A DNA stretch of 7,306 nt from JBFWQM01 sp050249455 (GTDB lineage: Bacteria; Pseudomonadota; Alphaproteobacteria; MPNO01; VGEU01): the NCBI GenBank assembly GCA_050249455.1, contig JBFWQM010000255.1, positions 1 to 7,306 on the forward strand. The letters are read 5' to 3'. Below the pieces are notes generated by a model. It was not told the DNA's origin, did not search any database, and saw only the letters and a list, made by a program, of their open reading frames with translations. A program made the position numbers and the translations under genes. Positions 1 through 5,876 of the stretch are shown piece by piece (position 1 is the stretch's first letter; every line of letters starts with the position of its first letter).

Positions 1-1338
1 CGCGGCATCGCGCTGAACCCGATGATCGAGTACGCCATCGGCAAGGGGCCGAAGTCGCCGGTGTTCATCCCGCGCACCCTGGCGGCGGAGGCGATCCAGT
101 GCCCGCCGATCGAGTGGCGCAGCACCACCGCCGCTCTGGCCAAGACAGAGGACCAGTTCAACCTCTACCGCTTCCCGCCGCAGCCCGGCCACCCCGGCAT
201 CCGCATGGTGTGGAACGAGAACGCGAGCCAGCCGGGAAGCTGGGGCCACGGCTGGAACTGGCTGGAGGCGCTGCGCAACCCGCAGATCGAGTTCGTGTTG
301 GGCGTCCATCCGTGGATGGAGAACGACATCCCGTTCTCCGACCTGATCCTGCCGGCGCAGACCAACTACGAGCACACCGACCTGGTCGTCGTGCAGCGCA
401 GCGACATCCTGGCGATGTTCTACCAGGACCAGGGGATCGAGCCGGTCGGCGAGTCACTGAGCGACTTCGAGATCCACCGCCAGATCGGCCTGCGGCTCGG
501 CCTCGAGTCCGTCTTCCCGCCGGCCGACGACTGGCTCAGGAAGGCCTACGAGGGCACCCTGGCGTGGACCAAGCACGGCCTGTCGTGGGAGGCGTTCAAG
601 GAGAAGAAGCACGTCATCTACGACTGCCCGACCTGGGACGAGTGGCTGGCGATCAAGAAGGAGCACGGCTACGGCACCCATGACGGCGGGATGCACTGGT
701 ACGCCGCGTCCGCCGCCGGGCTCGACACCCCGTCGGGCAAGATCGAGTTCGTGTCGTCGATGATCGCCGAGCGCGACCCCGGCAACAAGGAACGGCCGCC
801 GCTGGCGCGCTGGACCCTGCACCCGGAATCGCCCGGCAACGCCAAGTCCCGTGACTACCCGCTCACCGTGATGGCGAACCATCCGCGGTTCCGCTTCCAC
901 GTCCAGGGCGACGACATCGGCTGGATCCGCGAGATCGCCAAGGTGCGCGGCGCCGACGGCTACGAGTACGAGCCGTGCTGGATCCACCCCGACGACGCGA
1001 ACCCGCGCGGCATCGCCGACGGCGACGTGGTGATGGTGCACAACGAGCGCGGCTCCGTCCTCGCCGGCGCCATCGTGACCGAGCGCATCATCCCGGGCGC
1101 GCTGTCGATCGACCACGGCGCCAAGATGGACCTCGCGCTGCTGAACAACCGCATGGTCGACCGCGGCGGCTGCATCAACCTGATCGCCCCGTCGCCGCAG
1201 GAGAAGTACGGCGCGGGCAAGGAGATCACCGTGCCGGAGATGAACGTCAGCGGCTTCCTGGTGGAGGTCCAGCGCGTCGACCCGGACGACATCGTGGCCG
1301 GCACCGGGCTCGGCCGCAGCGCGACGCGGCCGGACTGA
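1..1338 (+). CDS. Molybdopterin oxidoreductase large subunit, pyrogallol transhydroxylase / resorcinol hydroxylase-like (C-terminal half, 5' truncated)
   Basis: The reading frame is open from base 1, so the start lies outside the window; the ATG at 22 is internal. About 445 codons are present, against roughly 875 residues recalled for Pelobacter transhydroxylase, so about half is missing. Visible are the family segment NDIPFSDLILPA (around codons 104-115), which matches the 'DvvLPa' region of DMSO-reductase-type enzymes, and from codon 286 (YPLTVMANHPRFRFH) a molydopterin-dinucleotide-binding domain with RGIADGDVVMVHNERGSV and, at 1159-1191, DRGGCINLIAP. That last motif and the HPRFRFH motif resemble the large subunit of pyrogallol-phloroglucinol transhydroxylase as I recall it. 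Known members carry bis-MGD molybdenum and act in the cytoplasm on polyhydroxybenzenes; resorcinol hydroxylase is a close relative. The molybdenum ligand and most of the substrate pocket are in the missing half, so the substrate stays open. The iron-sulfur subunit follows after 30 bases. Superfamily assignment is firm; the subfamily is a good inference. Confidence 0.85.
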   Translation, partial: RGIALNPMIEYAIGKGPKSPVFIPRTLAAEAIQCPPIEWRSTTAALAKTEDQFNLYRFPPQPGHPGIRMVWNENASQPGSWGHGWNWLEALRNPQIEFVLGVHPWMENDIPFSDLILPAQTNYEHTDLVVVQRSDILAMFYQDQGIEPVGESLSDFEIHRQIGLRLGLESVFPPADDWLRKAYEGTLAWTKHGLSWEAFKEKKHVIYDCPTWDEWLAIKKEHGYGTHDGGMHWYAASAAGLDTPSGKIEFVSSMIAERDPGNKERPPLARWTLHPESPGNAKSRDYPLTVMANHPRFRFHVQGDDIGWIREIAKVRGADGYEYEPCWIHPDDANPRGIADGDVVMVHNERGSVLAGAIVTERIIPGALSIDHGAKMDLALLNNRMVDRGGCINLIAPSPQEKYGAGKEITVPEMNVSGFLVEVQRVDPDDIVAGTGLGRSATRPD

Positions 1339-1368
1339 CAGGCACCGCAGCAGGGACCCAGAAAGCAG

Positions 1369-2190
1369 ATGGCCAAGAAGTCGTTCCTGATCGACGTGGA
1401 CAAGTGCACGAGCTGCATGCTCTGCGTCGTCGCGTGCAAGGATGAGCACGTCGGCACCGACTATGCGCCGTGGACCCGGCCGCAGCCGGAGACCGGCCAC
1501 TTCTGGATCGACGTGCAGCCGATCGAGCGCGGCCAGACGCCGCGCGTGCGCATGTCGTACCTGCCCGTGCAGTGCCAGCACTGCGAGAACGCCCCGTGCA
1601 TCAAGGCGTGCCCGGAAGGCGCGATCCTGCGGCGCGACGACGGGCTGGTGTGGATCGATGCCGCGAAGTGCACCGGCTGCGGGTTGTGCCAGCCGGCCTG
1701 CCCCTACGACGTGATCTACATGAACGAGGGGCTCAACATCGCGCAGAAGTGCACCGGGTGCGCCCACCGGGTCGACGACGGCCTGCAGCCGCGCTGCGCC
1801 GAGGTGTGCCCGCACGACGCGATCACGTTCGGCGACGAGACGGATGCCGTGTTCGGCCAGCCGGGGCTGGAGGACCTGCATCCGGAATACCAGGCCGCGC
1901 CGCGCGTGAAGTGGAAGGGCCTGCCCAAGCCGTGGATCGCCGGCACCGTGATCGACGGCGACAGCGACGAGGTGATCGAGGGCGTCGCCGTCATCGCGGT
2001 CGACCTGTTCGGCGGCCCGTCGGTTGCCGTGCAGACCGACGCCTTCGGCGACTTCTGGGCGCGCGACGTGGCGATCGACCGCAAGTACCGGGTCGAGATC
2101 AGGAAGCCGGGCTACGAGGACGTGCTGGCCGTCGTCACCACCGACGGCGACCAGGACCTCGGCACCGTGGTGATGAACCGGAAGCCGTAA
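1369..2190 (+). CDS. Iron-sulfur subunit of the molybdenum hydroxytransferase-like enzyme (four [4Fe-4S] sites plus Cna-B-like domain)
   Basis: This 273-residue protein is the electron-transfer partner of the preceding Mo subunit. Residues 1-155 are a DmsB/NrfC-type ferredoxin with 16 cysteines in four groups: C13/16/19/23, C69/72/77/81, C101/104/107/111 and C128/131/143/147. This is the usual layout for four cubane clusters. Residues from about 178 to 273 form a beta-rich domain of the carboxypeptidase-regulatory or Cna-B type (WIAGTVIDGDSDEVIEG, then TDAFGDFWARDV, RVEIRKPGYED). The small subunit of Pelobacter pyrogallol transhydroxylase has nearly the same length (about 274) and the same domain order, which is the main reason for the subfamily call. 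There is no twin-arginine or Sec signal, so it should be cytoplasmic. The ATG at 1369 has only a weak ribosome site: AGGGA at 1352-1356 is 12 bases away and GAAAG at 1361-1365 is 3 bases away. It could instead serve a resorcinol hydroxylase or another substrate. Confidence 0.9.
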   Translation: MAKKSFLIDVDKCTSCMLCVVACKDEHVGTDYAPWTRPQPETGHFWIDVQPIERGQTPRVRMSYLPVQCQHCENAPCIKACPEGAILRRDDGLVWIDAAKCTGCGLCQPACPYDVIYMNEGLNIAQKCTGCAHRVDDGLQPRCAEVCPHDAITFGDETDAVFGQPGLEDLHPEYQAAPRVKWKGLPKPWIAGTVIDGDSDEVIEGVAVIAVDLFGGPSVAVQTDAFGDFWARDVAIDRKYRVEIRKPGYEDVLAVVTTDGDQDLGTVVMNRKP

Positions 2191-2206
2191 CCCAGCGGAG
2201 AACGCC

Positions 2207-3004
2207 ATGAGCCAGGACGCGCCGGCCGCCGCCATCGCGCTTTCCGTCGACGGCACCGTCGCCACCCTGACGCTCAACCGGCCGGAGGTGCGCAACGCGA
2301 TCGACGACGCGATGCGCGGCGCGCTGATGGAGGCGGTCGACCGCGTGTCGCGCGACGATGCGATCCGCGCCTTGGTGCTGACCGGCGCCGGCAAGGGCTT
2401 CTGCGCCGGCGGCGACGTCAAGGGCATGCGCGACCGGCTGGCCGCACCGCCGGGCAAGGTCGCGATCAACGGCTGGCGGCGCCAGCAGCGCACCCACCAT
2501 GCCGTCTCCATGCTGCACGCGCTGCCGAAGCCGACCATCGCGGCGGTCAACGGCTCGGCCGCCGGGCTGGGTTGCGACCTCGCGCTGTGCTGCGACTTCA
2601 TCGTGGCGTCGGAGGCGGCGACGTTCGCGATGTCCTACGTCAAGCGCGGGCTGATCCCGGACGGCGGCGGCATGTACTTCCTGCCGCGCCGCGTCGGCCT
2701 CAGCAAGGCGAAGGAGCTGATCTACACCGGCCGCACGGTGCAGCCCGACGAGGCGCTGCGCCTCGGCATGATCGACCGGGTGGTGCCGGCCGACCGCCTG
2801 CTGGCGGAGGCGCAGGGCTGGGCGGCGGAGCTGTCGGCCGGCGCGCCGGGCGCCATCGCGCTCGCCAAGACGATCCTCGACCAGACCTTCGAGCTGTCGG
2901 TCGAGCAGGTGTTCGCGATGGGCAGTCAGGCGCAGGCGGTCTGCTACTCCTCCAGCGAGCACATCGACTCCGTCGCGGCCTTCCTCGACAAGAGCCGCAA
3001 ATAG
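2207..3004 (+). CDS. Enoyl-CoA hydratase/isomerase family protein (crotonase fold), atypical active site
   Basis: The 265-residue length is normal for a single-domain crotonase. Family signatures are in order: TLNRPEVRNAID (22-33), the first oxyanion-hole segment FCAGGDVKGM (65-74), the second AAVNGSAAGLGCDLALCCD (112-130) and LIPDGGGMYFLP (149-160). A gapless alignment to rat mitochondrial enoyl-CoA hydratase, done from memory, puts D124 at the place of Glu144 and Y144 at the place of Glu164, so the classical hydratase pair is absent. D152 in IPDGGG sits where PaaG-like isomerases carry an Asp. A double-bond isomerase or a different CoA-ester lyase or hydrolase reaction is therefore at least as likely as simple hydration. 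The ATG at 2207 has a good ribosome site (GGAG at 2197-2200, 6 bases away), and the gene lies 16 bases after the iron-sulfur subunit. It presumably acts on a CoA ester made by the next gene's product. The family is certain; the substrate is unknown. Confidence 0.92.
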   Translation: MSQDAPAAAIALSVDGTVATLTLNRPEVRNAIDDAMRGALMEAVDRVSRDDAIRALVLTGAGKGFCAGGDVKGMRDRLAAPPGKVAINGWRRQQRTHHAVSMLHALPKPTIAAVNGSAAGLGCDLALCCDFIVASEAATFAMSYVKRGLIPDGGGMYFLPRRVGLSKAKELIYTGRTVQPDEALRLGMIDRVVPADRLLAEAQGWAAELSAGAPGAIALAKTILDQTFELSVEQVFAMGSQAQAVCYSSSEHIDSVAAFLDKSRK

Positions 3005-3014
3005 GCCGCGGCGC

Positions 3015-5087
3015 GTGGATGCGCTCGACCGGCTGATCCGCCCGCGCTCGATCGCCATCGTCGGCGCGTCCGCCGATCCGGCGCGGCTGACCGGCCGGCC
3101 GCTCGGCTACCTCCTCAAGCACGGCTTCGCCGGAGACGTCTGGCCGGTCAACCCGCGCGCGACGGAAATCGCCGGCCTGCCCTGCTTCCCCGACATCGCA
3201 ATGCTGCCGGCGGCCCCGGATGTCGGCCTGGTGCTGGTCGGCGCCGACCGCGCCGAGGCCGCGGTGCGCGACCTCGCCGAACGCGGCGCAGCGGCGGCGA
3301 TCGTGCTGGCGGGCGGCTATGGCGAGAGCGGCGCGGCGGGCCGCGCGCGCGAGGCGGCGCTGAAGGCCGCCGCCGGATCCATGCGCCTGCTCGGGCCCAA
3401 CACCATCGGGCTGGTCAACGTCGTGGACCGCATCACCCTGTCGGCGTCCGGCGCGCTGGAGATCGGCGCGATGCCGGCGGGACGCGTCAGCGTCGTGTCG
3501 CAGAGCGGCGGCATCCTGGGCGCGCTTTTGTCGCGCGCCGCCGATCGCGGCATCGGCCTCGCCCGCCTGGTCGCCACCGGCAATGAGGCGGACATCGACA
3601 CGTCGGAGATGATCGCCCACCTCGCCGGCGACGACGCGACCGGCGTCATCGTCGTCTACATGGAGGGGCTGCGCCGGCCCGACGCATTCCGCGCCGCCGC
3701 GCAAAGCTGCGCCGAGGCCGGCAAGAAGCTGGTCGTCTACAAGGTCGGCCGTTCCGCCGCCGGCGCGCGCGCCGCCACCACCCACACCGGCGCGCTGGCC
3801 GGCGAGGCCAAGGTCTACGACGCGCTGTTCCGCCAGTGCGGCGCGATCCGCGCCGAGACGTTCGCCGACCTGCTCGACGTGCCGGCGGCGCTGGCGGCGG
3901 GGCGCCGGATGACCGGCGACCGGGTCGCCATCCTGACCACCACCGGCGGCGCCGCCACCCTGGTCGCCGACGCCTGCGGCGCGGCGGGGCTGGACCTGTC
4001 CGATCCCGACGCGGCGACCGCGGCGCGGCTCGCCACGCTGACAGGCACCGCACCCGAGGAGGCCGCGCACAACCCGGTCGACCTGACGCTGGCCGGGCTC
4101 AAGCCCGACTTGATGCGCGATGCGGTTGCCGCGCTGCTCGACAGCCCGGCCTATGACGGCGTCGTGGTGGTGGCCGGCGCCTCCGCGCTGGGCAACCCGA
4201 CCCTGCTGGCGGATGCGGTGACGGCGGCATGGCCCGGCCGCGACCGGCCGGTAATCGCCTATGTCAGCCCGCACGCGCCGGAGGTGGTGCGCCTGCTCAA
4301 CGCGCGCGGCATCCCCGCCACCGCGACGCCGGAAGCCTGCGCCCCGATGCTGCAGGCTCTGCGCCACCGGGCGCCGCCGCTGCCGGCGCCCGCGCCGTAT
4401 GTGGGCCCGCCGCCGCCCGAGTTGCCGGCCGGACCGCTCAACGAGGCCGAGAGCAAGGCGCTGTTCGCCCGCTACGGCGTGCCGATGGTGCGCGAGATCG
4501 TGGCGGCCGACGCCGTGCAGGCGGCCGATGCCGCGCACCGCCTGGGCGGGCGGGTGGCGCTGAAGGTGCTGTCGCGCCGCATCGCGCACAAGGCCGATGT
4601 CGGCGGCGTCCGCCTCGACCTCGCGCCAGCGGACGTCGCCGATGCCGCCGCGGCGATGACGGTGGCGCTGGCCCGCGCCGGCGCGCCGGCGCCGGAGGGC
4701 TTCGTGGTGCAGGAATACGTGTCTGGCGGCGTCGAGATGATCGTCGGAGTCCGCCGCGACCGGCAACTCGGCGCAGTCCTGCTGGTCGGCGCCGGCGGCG
4801 CGCTGGCCGAGATCGCCGGCGACAGTGCGATCCGCCTGCTGCCGGTCGCGCGCGCCGACGTGGAGGCGATGCTGGGCGAGCTGAAGGCGGCCCGGCTGCT
4901 CGCCGGCTATCGCGGCCGCCCCGCCGCCGACGTGCCGGCGCTGGTCGATGCGGTCATGGCCTTCGCCGCGATGGCCGCCGCGCTGGGCGGCCGCCTGGCC
5001 GAGGCCGAGATCAACCCCCTCCTCGTCCTGTCCGCCGGCCACGGCGTCCGCGCCGCCGACGGGCTGGCGGTGATCGCGGCGGCGTAG
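3015..5087 (+). CDS. NDP-forming acyl-CoA synthetase (acetate-CoA ligase ADP-forming family, fused alpha-beta)
   Basis: This 690-residue protein makes an acyl-CoA from an acid, CoA and ATP through a phosphohistidine, giving ADP and phosphate, or runs in reverse. Domains are: CoA-binding Rossmann domain (about 1-125; SIAIVGASADP, WPVNP, LLGPNTIGLVN), succinyl-CoA-ligase-like domains (about 150-450; VSQSGG at 161-166, YMEG with E217, and THTGALAG with H257), and a C-terminal ATP-grasp domain (about 470-690; RIAHKADVGGV with H525, EINPL at 665-669). E217 and H257 fall close to Glu218 and the phosphorylated His257 recalled for the Pyrococcus furiosus alpha subunit, and H525 matches the beta-subunit histidine, so the enzyme looks intact. 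The start is GTG at 3015, 10 bases after the crotonase stop, with only AGG (3003-3005) as a ribosome site; coupling to the upstream stop is likely. The nearby ATG at 3019 is out of frame. The substrate is not evident; an organic acid from aromatic-ring breakdown is an inference from context. Confidence 0.93.
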   Translation: MDALDRLIRPRSIAIVGASADPARLTGRPLGYLLKHGFAGDVWPVNPRATEIAGLPCFPDIAMLPAAPDVGLVLVGADRAEAAVRDLAERGAAAAIVLAGGYGESGAAGRAREAALKAAAGSMRLLGPNTIGLVNVVDRITLSASGALEIGAMPAGRVSVVSQSGGILGALLSRAADRGIGLARLVATGNEADIDTSEMIAHLAGDDATGVIVVYMEGLRRPDAFRAAAQSCAEAGKKLVVYKVGRSAAGARAATTHTGALAGEAKVYDALFRQCGAIRAETFADLLDVPAALAAGRRMTGDRVAILTTTGGAATLVADACGAAGLDLSDPDAATAARLATLTGTAPEEAAHNPVDLTLAGLKPDLMRDAVAALLDSPAYDGVVVVAGASALGNPTLLADAVTAAWPGRDRPVIAYVSPHAPEVVRLLNARGIPATATPEACAPMLQALRHRAPPLPAPAPYVGPPPPELPAGPLNEAESKALFARYGVPMVREIVAADAVQAADAAHRLGGRVALKVLSRRIAHKADVGGVRLDLAPADVADAAAAMTVALARAGAPAPEGFVVQEYVSGGVEMIVGVRRDRQLGAVLLVGAGGALAEIAGDSAIRLLPVARADVEAMLGELKAARLLAGYRGRPAADVPALVDAVMAFAAMAAALGGRLAEAEINPLLVLSAGHGVRAADGLAVIAAA

Positions 5088-5099
5088 CGGATCCTTGCG

Positions 5100-5115
5100 G
5101 CTCGCTGCCGCGAGC
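5100..5115. terminator. Short perfect stem-loop after the acyl-CoA synthetase gene
   Basis: GCTCGC (5100-5105) and GCGAGC (5110-5115) pair perfectly around a four-base loop, starting 12 bases after the stop codon of the acyl-CoA synthetase. No T-run follows (the next bases are GCCCC), so this is not a textbook intrinsic terminator. It may assist termination or protect the 3' end of the operon mRNA. Confidence 0.4.
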
Positions 5116-5116
5116 G

Positions 5117-5165
5117 CCCCTCCCTCAATCCCCTCCCGCGGGTGGAGGGTGTTGGGGGGAGGGGG
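5117..5165. repeat. Long C/G-rich imperfect inverted repeat, possible bidirectional terminator or dispersed repeat
   Basis: A pyrimidine-rich arm at 5117-5136 (CCCCTCCCTCAATCCCCTCC) faces a purine-rich arm at 5144-5165. The inner stem pairs 5131-5136 with 5144-5149. Outside a small internal loop, AAC-like and C-rich stretches at 5117-5128 pair with 5152-5165 with a few G-T pairs and bulges. The loop is CGCGGGT. The structure lies between two convergent genes, where transcripts from both sides would form it. GC-rich hairpins of this kind, with CCCTCCC/GGGAGGG arms, are common as dispersed intergenic repeats in GC-rich alphaproteobacteria, from general memory. Whether this one recurs elsewhere in the genome cannot be seen here. 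Confidence 0.5.
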
Positions 5166-5189
5166 TGTCTCAGACGGCCTCGACCCTCA

Positions 5190-5717
5190 TTATCTTGCCT
5201 CGATATCGAGCGGCGCCCCGTTGAGCGTGACGTGGTGGGTCACATCGGTCGGGTTGATCACCGTCTGCATGGCGAAGCAGCCGGCCTCCGCGGCGCGGAC
5301 CAGGGCGGCGACGCGGGCGGCCGGCGCCGGCGACTGGACCTGGATGTGCAGCTCGAACCCCAGCGCGGTGCCCTTGATCGTTTCGCGCAGCACCGAGCCG
5401 TCGGTGCGGAAGCGCGACTTCACGTCGACGCTGGCGTGGTCGAGCGGCACCTTCATCATCTCGGCGTAGCGGGTGAGCTGCGTCAGCGCGCAGAACCCGG
5501 CGCCGAGCAGGAAGTAGCCGAGCGGGGTCGGCGCCGAGTTGGCGCCGCCGAGCCGCACGCCCTCGTCGCAGGTGACGGTGAACTTCTGCAGGTCCTCCGG
5601 CAGGACGAAGGTGCCCTTCTTTTTCAGGCCGTCCTCCGTCTCGGCGCGGACGTGGAAGGCGAACTCCCGCCCCTGCCACGCGAATTCCTTGTCCTTGTCC
5701 GTGGTCTGCTGGTCCAT
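5190..5717 (-). CDS. OsmC/Ohr-family protein
   Basis: The 175-residue protein has the OsmC fold signatures: an N-terminal beta-rich part (FAFHVRAE, GTFVLPEDL), the helix GYFLLGAGFCALTQLTRYAE with C76, the strand DVKSRFRTDG, and the second redox site AEAGCFAMQT with C147. In this family the two cysteines form the peroxidatic/resolving pair that reduces organic hydroperoxides with a thiol or lipoyl reductant. The spacing here (71 residues) is somewhat longer than in classical Ohr/OsmC as I recall them, and a third cysteine, C50, is extra. Many OsmC-like proteins beside catabolic genes have no proven substrate, so general peroxide defence is only the default. The ATG at 5717 has a strong ribosome site (AGGGAG, complement of 5724-5729, 6 bases away). 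The stop is TAA. It converges with the acyl-CoA synthetase gene and diverges from the FAD enzyme. No signal peptide is visible, so it should be cytoplasmic. Confidence 0.88.
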   Translation of the reverse strand: MDQQTTDKDKEFAWQGREFAFHVRAETEDGLKKKGTFVLPEDLQKFTVTCDEGVRLGGANSAPTPLGYFLLGAGFCALTQLTRYAEMMKVPLDHASVDVKSRFRTDGSVLRETIKGTALGFELHIQVQSPAPAARVAALVRAAEAGCFAMQTVINPTDVTHHVTLNGAPLDIEAR

Positions 5718-5772
5718 GCCGCGCTCCCTGTCCTGGCCGGTTCCGTCAACCCTGCCACGCCGCGCCGCCGGC

Positions 5773-5778
5773 TACAAT
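5773..5778 (+). promoter_or_regulatory. Possible -10 box (TACAAT) for the FAD oxidoreductase gene
   Basis: TACAAT differs by one base from the sigma-70 consensus and stands out in a very GC-rich region, about 100 bases before the ATG at 5877. The best -35 candidate is CTGCCA (5752-5757), four of six matches but only 15 bases away, so the promoter is weakly supported. Confidence 0.25.
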
Positions 5779-5788
5779 GAGGCCGGGA

Positions 5789-5802
5789 ATCGTGGTAACG
5801 AT
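5789..5802. promoter_or_regulatory. Small palindrome, possible operator
   Basis: ATCGT (5789-5793) and ACGAT (5798-5802) are perfect inverted half-sites around GGTA. They lie just downstream of the possible -10 box, where a bound repressor would block transcription of the FAD enzyme. Five-base arms can arise by chance and no regulator gene is in the window, so this is a candidate only. Confidence 0.22.
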
Positions 5803-5876
5803 GGACCCGGGCGCCGCGCCGCCGGCCCGCCACGGAGCCGCCGACCACAAGGCCCGCCCGAGGGGAGAACCCGCGC

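Noticed and set aside
454..2601. Long minus-strand open frame of 715 codons opposite the Mo-enzyme subunits and the crotonase
   Set aside because: It runs antisense across three well-supported genes, its translation is a low-complexity mix of A, R, V, D, H and L without domain motifs, and such frames are expected opposite GC-rich genes with G/C third positions.
3019..3021. ATG at 3019 as the start of the acyl-CoA synthetase
   Set aside because: It is in another frame. The GTG at 3015 leads straight into the conserved N-terminal LIRPRSIAIVGAS segment at the position usual for the family.
1335..4052. A 15-base exact repeat, CTGACAGGCACCGCA, at 1335-1349 and 4038-4052
   Set aside because: One copy is at the end of the Mo subunit gene and its spacer, the other in the middle of the acyl-CoA synthetase gene where it encodes ordinary residues. 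There is no flanking similarity or target-site pattern, so chance in GC-rich DNA explains it.
2700..5042. Minus-strand open frame of 780 codons opposite the acyl-CoA synthetase
   Set aside because: It overlaps a complete, motif-rich gene; the translation is rich in R, G, A, H and Q with no recognisable fold, as expected of a GC-driven shadow frame.
5142..5780. Plus-strand open frame of 212 codons opposite the OsmC gene
   Set aside because: The minus strand encodes both OsmC redox-cysteine motifs and has a strong ribosome site; the plus frame has low-complexity composition and begins inside the stem-loop repeat.
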